Shown piece after piece: positions 20,958 through 32,351 of a stretch of 64,000 bases of DNA. Source of the DNA: Valencia hispanica. Its lineage: Eukaryota > Chordata > Actinopteri > Cyprinodontiformes > Valenciidae. The notes below the pieces were generated by a model. That model made no database searches. It worked only from the letters and a program-made list of their open reading frames with translations, and had not been told where the DNA came from. Positions within the stretch are counted from its first letter, which is position 1, and every line of letters begins with the position of its first letter. The position numbers and the translations under genes were made by a program. Location of the stretch: NCBI GenBank assembly GCA_963556495.2, contig OY747700.1, positions 2,592,001-2,656,000 of the forward strand, given 5' to 3'.

Positions 20958-21712
20958 TCTAGTTATCCCATGCTATATATATAGGGAATTGGTCCAAGCA
21001 CAGATCCCTGTGGTACTCCCCAGGTAAAACTTGAGTGTGAAGAGGATTTATCATTTACGTGAACAAATTGGAATCTATCAGACAAATATGATTTAAACTA
21101 GCCTAATGCTGTTCCTTTGATCCCTGCAACATGTTCAAGCCTTTGTAAGAGAATATTGTGATCGACTGTGTCAAAACCAGCACTGAGATCTAACAAAACC
21201 AGAACAGACACAAGTCCATTATCTGAGGCCATGAGAATATCATTAATAACCTTCACCAGTGCTTTTTCAGTGCTATGATGAGTTCTAAAACCTGACTGAA
21301 ACTCTTCAAACAGGTCGTTACTGTTTAGATGCTCGCATACTTGATTAGCAACTATTTTCTCAAGGATTTTAGATAAGAAAGGAAGGTTAGATATAGGTCT
21401 GTAATTCACTAAGTCATCTTGATCAAGTAAAGTTTTAATTACAGCAACCGTAAATTCCTGTGGTACGTATCCATTTACTAAGGATAGATTCATCATATCC
21501 AAAATGGGGCCAGGAACCAAATGGAAGACTTCCTTAAATAATTTGGTTGGGATTGCGTCCAACATACAAGTTGAAGGTTTAGATGAGGCTAATATTTTTG
21601 ATAATTCCGAAAGCTCGACTGAATCAAAACAGTCCAAACACAAATGAGGTTCTACAGTTCTCTACGATCCTGCCTCATTTACTGAGAGAGAAGTAATAAT
21701 GTTTAGGAGGAC
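20958..21712 (-). mobile_element. L2-clade LINE, 3'-side part (split by L1-like insertion)
   Basis: Closely similar to 33940-34700 of the near-intact L2 element. The frame at 21098-21643 encodes the RT core: KILASSKPSTCMLDAIPTKLF, VNYRPISNLPFLSKILEKIV, FQSGFRTHHSTEKALVKV and the LLDLSAGFDTVDHNILL motif A. Beyond 21098 a stop and a deletion (ATCCCATGCT|ATATATAT near 20968) break it, so motif C is absent. The matching 5' part resumes at 27818, so the two pieces are one older L2 copy. Confidence 0.8.
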
Positions 21713-24320
21713 AGACTGAAAATTAAGGGGAAGGAAGAAAGAACATGCAGAAGAAAAGTAGGAAACAAAAAGTCAAGAGAGAGGGTGAGTTGAAAATACA
21801 AGAGAGGAAGCGGAACAAAGAAAACACAGGAAGACATTGAAGTCTGCCTCCATACCCACAGGACGGCAGAAAGAGGGGGAAAAACAAAACAAAACACGAA
21901 AAAGGAACATCGACAAAACAAACCAAACATTGTGAACTAAGAATTACACAACCACATCACATATAAATAGATATAAATACAACAACAATGTCACAGAAAA
22001 ACTCATGGTACCGATTAATCAAGCTCTAATAATGATAACCTCAGCCCAAGAATATATCCTTAAACACCAGAGACCCCACATCTATGTCTGTGTGTTAGCA
22101 TGCTGGTGCATATAAGGTTTCTCCATAAGAGTGTTCGATAGCTGGTGTGAGCAGGCATCAATCCGTCTCACAGGAATCAATGCAGACATGAAGGAGATCG
22201 GAGCCAAGACGTCCAAAGGACCCCCAGAGCCCGAGGCGGACCCGGGCGGGAACGACCGCATCCCCCAAGAGTGGAGCAAAGGAGAACCCCAGGGGAACAT
22301 CCAGCGGCCACTATGCAGGGGCCAGGGGGGCAGCAGTGACGAGCCCATGGGCCCCGCCGGCAACCGGCCGCCCCAGGGCGGGCCGGTCAATGGACCAGGG
22401 GAGCCGGGCTTGTATGGGGCACCCCACCCCCCAGCAGGGACCCGACAAGGGACTGGCCGACGAGGGGCACCCGGCATTGCAGGGGCCGCGGCCGGCCGCC
22501 GGCCGCCTCGCGCCGCCTCCACCCTAGGCCAATCCCCACCACCAACATCCCAGCGCCCCACCGATAGCCGCAGGGGACGGACAGCATCCCCAGGCCAGGC
22601 TCAGCCAGAATCTGGACACCAAGTTGTACCAGCTCCCGGGTCCCGATCCCGCGCAACGCAGGGCGCCGAGACCAGGCATCCAATGAGGGCCAGGGCCGGT
22701 CCAACCCGCCAATGAACCGGCCAAGCACGGTGCGCACAGAAAAGGTGATCAAACGAGCAGAGACGCCGGATCCGCATCCCGCCGAGCCACCGAGCAGGCA
22801 CCGCCCAACAATCCCAAACCTGGCACCTCTAAAAGAGGTGCCCCAACCAACCAAAGGAAGATATCGGCCCAGCGCATCGGCCGACCGACACACCGGCCCC
22901 CCCAGGCCCGGCCAGGTCCGAACCGGATTGACCACCGATGCACCGGCAGGCAGGGGCCCCCGTCACCGGCGGGGAGTGACAGAGGGGAAATAGGCCCCCC
23001 ATTAAGTGTAAGGCCTGAGGTGCGCCAGGCGAGGGGGCAGACCAAAATCCAACCTGACAGGTAGACAAAGACATACAGACACAGTCATACGTTCCCTCCC
23101 TCTTAAACCCATACATTCTCACTGACTCACCAAGACACCCAAAAAAATTACGCTGTACCCTCACTCACACACCCCATACACACTTTATGCGGCCAGGTCC
23201 AGGTACCGATACCCCAGTAGAGCCACCAGCCCCCGGACCCGGGAGATGGACCCCCTACCTGCTAGGACGGAGACAAGCAAACCGCCAAGGGCCCCACAGT
23301 GGCAAAGCAGCCTGACAATCCAGGACCCCGACCAGACCGCCTGTTCCTCCTCCAGACCCCAACCCCTGATGGCCCGTAGCGAACAGGGGTGTGAAAAGAC
23401 CCCTAGCCTCTATCCTCCCGCTCGAGTATGGTGTTGATGCGTGTTGTTATAATGTGCATTTAAAACAGAGGGGTGGGATGTGGGAAAGACAGCCACACAT
23501 CCCCCAACCCCCACCCCGAGCCCTCACTGTCTGTATGTGGTTTAACAGTGGGCACCGGCACCAGAGCTGAAGCTGATTGAACCGCTCCCCCTCTGGATGC
23601 CGAAAAGTGTGCCCACCCCAAAGTCCCTACATATGTGTCGCGTGAGAATGTTATAAGTGGGAGTGTCTAAGTTGTATATTAAAATTGGGACCCAGGACAC
23701 CACGGGATAGCGAGGAGGGCCTCCCCTCCTCGCACCCCAGTGATGTGCCCATGCCCCAAGACCCTATATGAGTGGTAAAGTGATGGAGCTGGTGGACAGA
23801 GGTGTCCAGGGATGGGGAGGGAAGGACTGGGAGACAAAATGTCTTCCCAGGGAGCCAGCTCCCCCACTGACCCCAATAGGCACCGCTGTTCACCGGGATC
23901 CACCAGGGGAGGGAGACCATGGCACGTTCGACCCGGGGCCCACGGCAACAGCACCACAAAGCCCCACGGACCCCAAGGCAGTCCCCCCAGCCCCATCCCA
24001 GAAGGGGAACTAAACCCACCCTGACATTCGCTCTACTCTCAAAACACAAAAGACACTAGACACCCAGGTTGAGTTCACACCCACCCCCTTCCCCCTCTCA
24101 CCTATCCGCCCAGTGATCCCACCCCCCGGGGTCCCCCCCAGACGCCTCCAACCCCAAAACCCCCACATCAGCAACAATGTCCCAAACGACAAAACCAAGT
24201 GCCCCCCACCCCCACTAGGTGATGGAGCCAATCAAAGGAGCCCAGAGAGATTGATCAGATATGGAGCAAGAGGCCGTCTCAAGACCAATATGGTCCAACA
24301 AGAGATTTCTATACTGATTA
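21713..24320 (-). repeat. GC-rich 3' region of the L1/Tx1-like LINE
   Basis: About 2.6 kb, very rich in CCCC and GGGG runs and CpG, especially 22200-23100. It also occurs, cut short at the 5' side, at 40385-41976 and 48956-49666, where it ends in A-runs. Open frames across it (for example 22131-22715) are proline- and glycine-rich, appear in several frames at once and are not maintained among copies, so it is treated as untranslated. Roughly 48965-49500 and 41230-41790 are near-identical to the reverse complement of 21720-22230. Confidence 0.7.
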
Positions 24321-24323
24321 ATA

Positions 24324-24827
24324 TTAAGAGCCCTTTTTATTTTTCCAGTTCAGGAGGATAGTTTTCTTAGCAATGCATAAGGCAATGTGAACCATTAGAA
24401 CTGACTTTGTGTCCATGGTGACATCATTTAAATTTCCTAACAGGCAAATTGAGGGAGATGGTGGGATCTTACATTTTAGACACTTTGATAAGTCCTCACA
24501 TATCTGGCACCAAAATTTCTTAACAGGTGGACAGAACCAAAGCGCATGAACATAAGTATCTGGTATATTGCTTGTGCATTGTAAGCAGGTATTAGACGAT
24601 GTAAAACCCATCCTAAACATTCGTTGACCTGTATAGTGTACTCTATGAAGGATTTTGTATTGTATTACTTGCAAATGAGGATTTTTTGTTATTTTAAAGG
24701 TTCTTAAACATATCTGAGACCAGACGTATTGGTCAAAGCTGGCTGATAAATCCACCTCCCATTTTGAAATAGGGATGGCTATTGATTCATCTAATGTAGA
24801 TAAAGTTTTGTATATTTTAGACAGCAA
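24324..24827 (-). pseudogene. L1/Tx1-like ORF2 C-terminal region
   Basis: Carries WEVDLSASFDQYVWSQICLR, KNPHLQVIQYKILHRVHYTG and the cysteine/histidine-bearing NTCLQCTSNIPDTYVHALWF, typical of the C-terminal domain of L1-type ORF2 proteins. It begins directly after the RT deletion and ends before the GC-rich 3' region. Confidence 0.75.
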
Positions 24828-24853
24828 TTTGGGGGGGTTGAGATTAAGAAAAT

Positions 24854-25318
24854 CTAAAACTCTTGCTGGAATTTGTAATTCATGTAATTAATATTCCAAA
24901 ATTCTTTATAGAACTCTGCTGGAAATCCATCTGGGCCTGGAGCCTTTTTATTGGGCATGCTTTGGAGGGCCTCCTGGAGTTCAGCAGCTGTTAGTGGTGA
25001 ATCCAGGGCCATCGCTTGACTTTCTGATAATTTAGGTAGTGTTATTTTATCCAAAAATTATTCAATTTCATGATCTGATGGGTTTATCTCCGGTGAGTAT
25101 AATGCCTTGTAAAATCCTTTTAAGGTGTTTATTCTTCCGGGATCACATACTGTATTCCTGGTCTGATCTTTAATAGCAGATATAGTTGTTTTTTCTTTAT
25201 TAATTTTAAGCTGGTTAGCCAAAAATCTACCTGATTTATTACCTTGTTCAAAGTTTTCTATCTTAAGTCTTTGAATTAAAAATTGGGTCTGTTTATTAAT
25301 AATTTCATTTAATTCCAA
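24854..25318 (-). pseudogene. L1/Tx1-like reverse transcriptase, N-terminal part only
   Basis: Contains the helical linker ELNEIINKQTQFLIQRLKIE, the IKDQTRNTVCDPGRINTLKGFYKALYS region and the RT opening block LQSMPNKKAPGPDGFPAEFY. Immediately after EFWNIN the reading becomes unrelated. The palm motifs A, B and C are all missing, and the next recognisable sequence is the protein's far C-terminus. The RT core was therefore deleted at about 24885-24895. Confidence 0.75.
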
Positions 25319-25373
25319 TTTTGCTTTACGGATTTTGCCTAGTCTCTACTCATCTAGGGAAGCTTCTAATTAA

Positions 25374-26399
25374 TTAATTGTTTCTTCTAATTCCTGAATA
25401 CGTTTTTTTTTCTATTTTCTTTTTATTTGATGTGAATGAGATTATTTTACCTCTAATCACAGCTTTCCCTGCCTCCCAAAGAATGGATGGCGACATACCA
25501 GGTCGGTCATTATATTCCAAATTAGAAGCCCACTCTTTTTCAAAATATTTATTAAATTCTTTATCCTTAAGTAATGATATATTAAATCTCCAATTTTTGC
25601 TTTGAGGTGTTTCTGTTTTATTTACCAAAGTTAGAGAAACAGGAGCATGATCGCTAACAGCTATAGGGTGTATCTTAGTGTCTGAAATGTCAGTCAACAG
25701 TGAGCTGCTGACTGACAAATAATCCAGTCGAGAATACGAATGGAGGACATTTGAGAAGAAAGTATATTTTTGTCATTGGGGTGAAGAGATCGCCATGCAT
25801 CACAAAGTCCATAATCGCTCATGTACCGCTTAACTATATATATGAATTGCCAGCTGCACTGAGTCCCTGCTGTGCTGAGCCTGTCTATTCCTTCATTTAA
25901 ACCAAAGTTGAGGTCGCCCCCAAGAAGAAGTGAGCAATCCAAGTGTTCAAGGAGCACAGAGAAGAAGGAATGAAAGAATGAGGGATCTTCAACATTTGGA
26001 CCATATATACTGACAATACATAACTTTTGGTTATGTATTGATAGTTTTACTATAATAAATATACCCTCTGGATCTGTAGCTGTATCTATTACTGTAAAAT
26101 TAACATTTTTATTTATTAATATTGCTACTCCCCTTTGTATTTTATTGTATGTAATTTCCCTGAGGGAGTCATCCCAAAGAGATGAATAAAGTTACGTCTT
26201 GTCTAGAGTTATAGCATGCAGAAAACACATTAGGAAACTCAGGGGATTTAAGATCATCTGCAGCTGAGGAAGATTTATGGGTTTCTTGTAATAAGACGAC
26301 ATCTGCCTTCAATTTTTTAAGCTGGTTAAAAATCTTAACTCTTTTCTCTCTGGTGCCAGCTCCATGAATGTTCCACGTGACAAACCTTAGAGTAGTCAT
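25374..26399 (-). pseudogene. L1/Tx1-like endonuclease domain (broken)
   Basis: Opens with TLRFVTWNIHGAGTREKR (Asn block) and ADVVLLQETHKSSS (Glu block) at 26169-26399. It continues with LLLGGDLNFGLNEGIDRLS (GDFN-like block) at 25694-25957 and ends with IHPIAVSDHAPVSLTLVNK (the SDH catalytic block) at 25374-25718. These are the catalytic landmarks of the apurinic-type LINE endonuclease in correct order. Frame breaks at about 26165, 25960 and 25720 make it inactive. Confidence 0.8.
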
Positions 26400-27053
26400 A
26401 GTTTTGAGATAAAAGTTGTAAAGTCCATATCACCATAGAAACTGATAAACACAGGTGTATTATTAGTTTGTGCTTGGGGTTGCCTGATTGAAAATCCAAA
26501 AGCCGAGATATAAGAATGAGAAAAATAGAAGGAAGTTGCGAAGGTGTTAAGGCTGAGGGAGAAATAAATAGTTATGAAAAAATTCAGTGTATGTGTGTGA
26601 GTGATAAAAGAAGAAAAAAGGAGTGACAAAGATATTTGGTGATAGACATGTGAACATGAGAAAAGAAAAAAGAACAAAGAGCCAGTATCCCAGTGCTTAG
26701 CCCTGGCCCCGCCCACATTGAGTAATGTAAACAACTTTACAGAGCTGTGCTAACATTAGATTATAGTTGACTGATAAAACAACTCTTATCTAGCCAGTGT
26801 TACATGACTAATAAAGCCAAGGAGTAAGCTGGGGGTCCCTGAACAGCTGCCCATTAACATACAGTTTATCTACCACTACTGTAGCTCTGGTGCCTTCACT
26901 GATATATTTCTTGATTGGGAACAAAACGCGTCTTCTATCCAGGATCTCCTTCGAATATTGATCGTTAACGCTGTAATTTGTTCCCTGCAGCTCTCTGCCC
27001 TTACCTCTGACCTGCTCTTTTTGCTTGTAATGCTCGAATTTAGCAACAATTGG

Positions 27054-27568
27054 TCACGGCCGGCTGTTGTTGGGCTTCTTACCTCCGGGCCGGTGGACTC
27101 GGTGAAAAGTGATGTTTTTTACCGTGTCGCTTGGGAGCTTTAACTGATGTTGGAGAAAATCTCTGATGGTGGATTCAGTGTCGTCCTCAGCCTCTTTTGG
27201 GATCCCGGAAAAAACAAGATAGTCCCGTATTCCCCTGGCGTGTATATCCAAGATAGTTTCTTTCATCCTCTTACTTTCTCCGGCCAGCTGCGTCATCCCC
27301 TCGGTGAGTTTTTTACACCGTCTCTCAGCGTTTGGTTTTCAGCAGCGAGTGATGCTACCTGTTGTTGGTTGAACTCCAGGGATTCCCTTAGAGCTTTGTG
27401 GAGAACCTCAACCAGGGCCAGACGGGCGTCTAGGCTGGTTAGGTTCTTATCTATTGAGTCCAGGAAATCGCTGTAGCTTTTCTCTGGAGAGATGGTGGGG
27501 GTGCTGGCCTCAGAATGGCTGCCGCATAGCAGAGGTGGATTTTTGTGGCTTGCCCATAATGTTGTCAA
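27054..27568 (-). pseudogene. LINE ORF1-like protein (coiled coil plus RRM-like region)
   Basis: Two frames (27293-27568 and 27054-27296) read as one protein interrupted by a frame change near 27295. The first part is helical with heptad-like leucines (LDSIDKNLTSLDARLALVEV, ALRESLEFNQQQVASLAAEN), suiting a trimerising coiled coil. The second has the RGIRDYLVFSGIPKEAEDD...LPSDTVKNITFHRVHRPG pattern of the RNA-binding domain of L1/Tx1-type ORF1 proteins, which coat the element's RNA. Its position just upstream of the endonuclease agrees. Confidence 0.7.
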
Positions 27569-27817
27569 AGCACTTGTCCAAGTAGCTTTCCAGGCTGTCC
27601 AATGTTTCCTCGTCCAGTTTGTTTCATGGAGAAATACAACATGATGGTTATTATTATTAAACGTTTGCTATATTTGGCTCGAATGTATTGATTTGTTTTT
27701 ACCTGAGTTTGTTTGTTTTACCAGTTTACGGCCATATTACTTAAGCACAGCTCTCACGAGATCTCAGCAGCAGCTAATGCTCACTCCTCCCTCAGGATCC
27801 CCCTCACTTTGCTTTCT

Positions 27818-28830
27818 TACCCTCAATGATTTTATTTTTAATAGAATTAATTTTATTTATGAAGAATCCCATAAAGTCATCACTGCTAAGGGCTGGAGGA
27901 AAAGTTGACTCAACAGAGCTATGTTTGGCAACTGTACTAAAAAGAAACCTAGGGTTGTTCTTATTCGTCTTCTAGCTTGTCGAATGGTCTTTTTATACAG
28001 CAGTAGACTGTTTTTCCAGGTTAAATAGGAATCCTCTTGGTGTGTAGGGCGCCACTTTCTCTCCAACTTCCTAGTATTCTGCTTTAAAGTATGCATTCTG
28101 CATTACACCAGGGAGTCAGTCTCTTATGGCTAATCACATTCTTTTTTAAGGGGGCTACACTATCTAATGCCAAACGCAATGAGGATGTAACGCTGTGAAC
28201 CAGACCATCAATTTCTGAAGGGTTAGAGATAGAATTGCTGCCATCCACTGTGTTACTCTGAGACACTAAGGAAAGTAAGAATGGTACAGATTCTTTAAAA
28301 ATTGTTACAGCATTGTCTGATAAAGCTCTAATATAATGACATTTTCTTTCAGATTTAAGATCGTCAGTTAAAGTAAATTCAAAAGTTATCAAGAAGTAGT
28401 CAGACAGAACGTGTTATGTGGGTGGACTTTTATTTCCTCACACTCTAACGTATGTCAGTACAAGGTCCAAAGTGTGTTTACCCGAGTGGGTGGGTCCCTG
28501 TACTTTTTGAGTAAAGCCAATTGAGTCTAATAGCATTAAAGGCTGCATTTAGGCTATCACTTTTAGTATCCACACGAATATTATCAGTATTTATTACTAA
28601 ATCGGATAAGAAATGTGAGATCTGATCCAAGAATTGAGAGTAAGGGCCTGGTGGACGATACAAAACCACAAACAAAAACGGTCTTAATATTTTGCAACTT
28701 GGATGAGGAAAAATAAGGGTTAGATGTTAAAAAGAAATGTAGCTATCAATTGGTCTGGGATTATTTAGCAAATCACAATGAAAAATAGTTGCAACTCCTC
28801 CTCCTCACCCAGTACTTCTAGAAATATAAA
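27818..28830 (-). mobile_element. L2-clade LINE, 5'-side part
   Basis: Collinear with 34705-35740 of the near-intact L2. Frames at 27857-28096, 28084-28392 and 28478-28675 cover the end of the endonuclease and the linker to RT. Recognisable pieces are [44 protein letters not shown] and RKLERKWRPTHQEDSYLTWK. The GDFN block has been lost by a short deletion near 28583. It is the upstream half of the L2 copy split by the L1-like element. Confidence 0.8.
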
Positions 28831-31800
28831 CAAAGCCTTGGCAATATATTCACCAAATGGAAGGTACACCTGGCCTAGTGTCTCTGTGTTTAGCTCTTTC
28901 TCCTCCCTTGGTGAAGCCATTGGTGGAGCTATTGCTGCCATTAAGTGTGTGTGCTTGTGTTTTTGTTCCTACAAATAAAACAACTCTCAGCACTGTTTTT
29001 GGATTTCCCTTTCCTGAACTGAACCACGGACTGAGGTATTACGGCCTTTAACTTTGTGTACTCCGCTTGACTTTAAATCCATTCCATTCAGTCTCATTTC
29101 TGTATTCTCAACTGTAAGCTGCTTTGGGAAGATGGCTGCTCACATTGAACCTGGTTCTGGTTCTGCTGGAGGGTGGTTCCTCTCCACTGATGCCACATAT
29201 TTGTTCAGGATAACGGATTGCTGCAAAAACGATTCAGTAAAATCAGCTTGACTCCTTTAGATAGATAACCTTTTACTAATTGGCATTAATTTTCTAACCA
29301 AATCTTTTATTGGAATGTAGAATGAACTGGATCTGCGGCATCTCTGCATTTGGGCCCCACCACATGTCGCAGTGTAGCTCTATGTACTGCATGATGAAAT
29401 TAATCAGTAGAACAGGGTTGTTCTTTACATAGTAATATTATATAAAGAACAATTCTGTTACCAAGAAGATTCTGTTGTAAACATTTGTGTATAACTATCT
29501 AAGTCTTTGCCAGAATACTGACAGGATCAGTAGGTTATATTCTCTATAAGCAGCGATTGGGGCTGGCCCCTAACATTTGTTTCAATGATGAACATCTGAA
29601 ATCACAGTGGGCGTCCCCAAGGTTTGCTCAGTGGACAGCCGAGGGGAACAAATGCCACGGCCCCGAGCTGAGATCCCGCTACCTTCCTCTATGGAGGAAG
29701 GCAGCAATGTGCCATCTAGCGGGCAGTCTGTCAGAAATGTATTAGAAGAAGAAGAAGAGATCCCTCTATCAAACCACAGCAGGAAGTGATGCGCTCCATT
29801 TTGCCAAATGCAAAAGTTGGTTGTGCAGCATAATTCATATTAAAATATTGGAATAGCAACACGTCATGTTTAGGTTCTGTTGGATAGAAGTGTGCAGCCA
29901 TCTAATATCCTTGCTAGCTACCTAGACAAAAAATAAAGAATGAAGTAGATTTTTTTATTTAAATTTAACACTTTGCCTCTTGAACGAAAATTACAGATGA
30001 AACATTTGGGACCTCACCAGCCACTGGATTTTAATATCGTTCTAGGACTTTCAGAGATTCTTATAGATTTAAAGGGGATTATTTGAAAGAATATGCAGTT
30101 ATTGAAAAGTTTACCAAAATGCAAAATCTGCATTTTTTTTTCAAGAAGTACAACACTGGTGAGTGGCCGTTTATTTGTAATTTCATGTAGGCTTTAAAAA
30201 AGGTTTCATTCTTCAATTACATTTACAAAAAATGGTGTTTGCAGTGAGTAGATGTGTGCTATTATATGTGGTTCATTTAATATTGAATAACATAACCACA
30301 TAAAAGAGCAATCAATATTATTGATCAAAGTCAGACTGTATTCATCACAGAATAATTAGTTGCTGCTATTAGGTGTTGAGTTGCTGTGCCCCACCTAACT
30401 TATCATGCCAGAGATGCCACTGCACACCAGTTGGTGGCGGTAAAGCACCAATTTGTTGTATCCAGGGCATTTATAAACACGAAGAAGAAGTGTGCAGCAT
30501 TATTGTCAGGCTAACTTGCATGCTAATGCTAGTTCTGATGAAACTTTGTGAGAAATACTGCCCGTAATGTCTGCAACAAAAACCTGCTCTCACTGGTACA
30601 GCTTCAGTTTATAGACTTTCAGATGGCCATAAGAAAAATACAGCTATTTAGTGTTTAATTTAAATAATCTCCCCTGAAACCAGACTGAGAAGAGATGGAA
30701 GGAATTAGAAAATGTACATATGAGGCGCTTAAGTCCAATTTCATCTGCAGTGTTTGTGACTGCTGTCAGATATTGAAACTACTCAGGGAGAAAAAGGCTG
30801 TCATCCAGCTGGGAACATGTTCAGTACGCAAATCTCCAATTCCATTTAACGGTGTTAAAAAGCCACAGCTGTTGCTTTTGACAGTCAAATAAAACAGAGC
30901 AAAAATCTTCTCAGGTTTTTCAGCCGTGAGGAAGAACTCTCATCAGAGTGAACTTTGAGCAGCGTGTGACATCATTTGCACGAGTCATTTGTTAGGCAAA
31001 GCTGCTTCTGTGTGTAGCACTGTAGAGAGAGAGAGAGAGTTGATGATGAGGTTGGAACAACGTTAACAGTTTGTTCTGATCCACCGTTCTTGTAGAAAAC
31101 AAAGTTCGCCCACTAAAGCACCAAATGCATCGGTGCAGGAAAGAAGAAGAGCCCTCCTGATGGATGGGTTTCACTGACACTAGAAGAAATGTTGTCCTGG
31201 ACAGTTTTGTCCCAGTCATGGTCTACCATGATGATGCTGGTTGAGGTACAGGATGTGTGGTTCCTTTAACCTAAAGGTGTGTAGGAGGATGACTTTTTCC
31301 TCAGTCACGTCAGCGCCTGTGTGGGCAGTGAGGGAGACACCTAGAAACTCATTCAATTATAGCAAAGCTCTAAGGAAAAAAAGTGATTTTCAGAAAACCA
31401 TGAACGTTGTTAGATCAGAGACTGGAGACCAAAGTTCAGGTCCAGAGGAGAAGTTCTGGCAACTGGAAGTCAGATCTTCTGCATCAGAACTTCATCCAGA
31501 GCTGCTACTCATCAACACCACAGACAGATTAAATGAAATGAGTCTAGGTTCCAAAGTAAAAAACTTAATTTACATATAAAACACCAGCATCATTTTGTCT
31601 GTTTGGTTTTTGCATGTGAAAAGTCATAAACATCTAACCTGAAAAGCTCAACATGAACTTGCTTCTTTTAGAACCGACACATCAGACTCCAAACGGATTA
31701 AAAACATGTTTCAGAACCATCAGAAACACACATCCTTTATTTAATATTTCTTTGTTTTGATCAACCGTTCTGATGGAACAACATCTCACCATGGTATATG

Positions 31801-32351
31801 AAAGTTAAAAACTGACCTTTTTACTTGCTGTGCCGCTGTCTTTTGGTCTATTACCCGGTTCTGTTTGGCTCCGATCGGTGCACTTGATTCGCTGTGTTGC
31901 TGCAGATTATGTGTTTTCCTGTCCATCTGCAGCATGATGTTGTTATCGTCAGTGTGACCACAAGCCACACCTTCCTGAAACAAACACACAGAGACCTCAC
32001 ATATTTCCATGCTGCTGGTTTGAAGCTGTTGACACGTTCAAAAATAACTAAGAAAGAGAAATGAGAAAAACTAACCTAAAGGTGGTGGAGGAGAGATTCT
32101 GCTCCCAAGGAACCAAGAAAACAAGTTTAAGTTTTAAAAAAACTTTAAAAAACAGAAACAATTATTTAAATCAAGGCTGCACAACTTAATAAACCCTACT
32201 GATGATGTTCTTTTGTTAATGATCATTAGTACAAGCATGTGAGAGTGTTTTAATAAAAGAAGAAGACAAGGTTGAATTGGTACAGATATGCCTGGTATGG
32301 ATCAGAGAGCCAGTCTGGCAGGAGAAACTGTCTCTCTGGCGCCGCCCTGGA
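28831..32351. other. No gene recognised; small simple-repeat patches
   Basis: Mostly AT-rich DNA. Two short repeats end in GAAGAAGAAG runs: one at about 29540-29765 and one at about 30370-30490, the latter with CCAGTTGGTGGCGGTAAAGCACCA, a block I know from dispersed vertebrate repeats. A GAGAGAGAGA tract is at 31025-31041. No conserved protein motif was seen. Confidence 0.35.

Larger units (their letters stand above)
21713..27815 (-). mobile_element. L1/Tx1-like LINE inserted in an L2 copy, RT core deleted
   Basis: Minus-strand order is ORF1 (27568-27054), endonuclease (26399-25374), RT N-terminus (25318-24854), protein C-terminus (24827-24324), then a GC-rich 3' region to 21713. The flanking L2 sequence is interrupted precisely: it stops at GTTTAGGAGGA on the left and restarts at CAATGATTTTATTTTTAATAG on the right. 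About 100 bases of the 3' end seen in the copies at 40385 and 48956 are missing, no poly(A) remains and no clear target duplication is present. Insertion was therefore atypical or was followed by deletion. Confidence 0.75.

Noticed and set aside
22131..22715. 194-codon proline/glycine-rich open frame, with others overlapping on both strands
   Set aside because: Arises from GC-rich LINE 3' sequence. Several frames are open at once because stop codons are rare in GC-rich DNA, and the copies at 40385 and 48956 do not keep one frame.
26396..26734. 112-codon hydrophobic frame as a membrane protein
   Set aside because: It falls in the gap between ORF1 and the endonuclease of the L1-like LINE and is T-rich low-complexity sequence.
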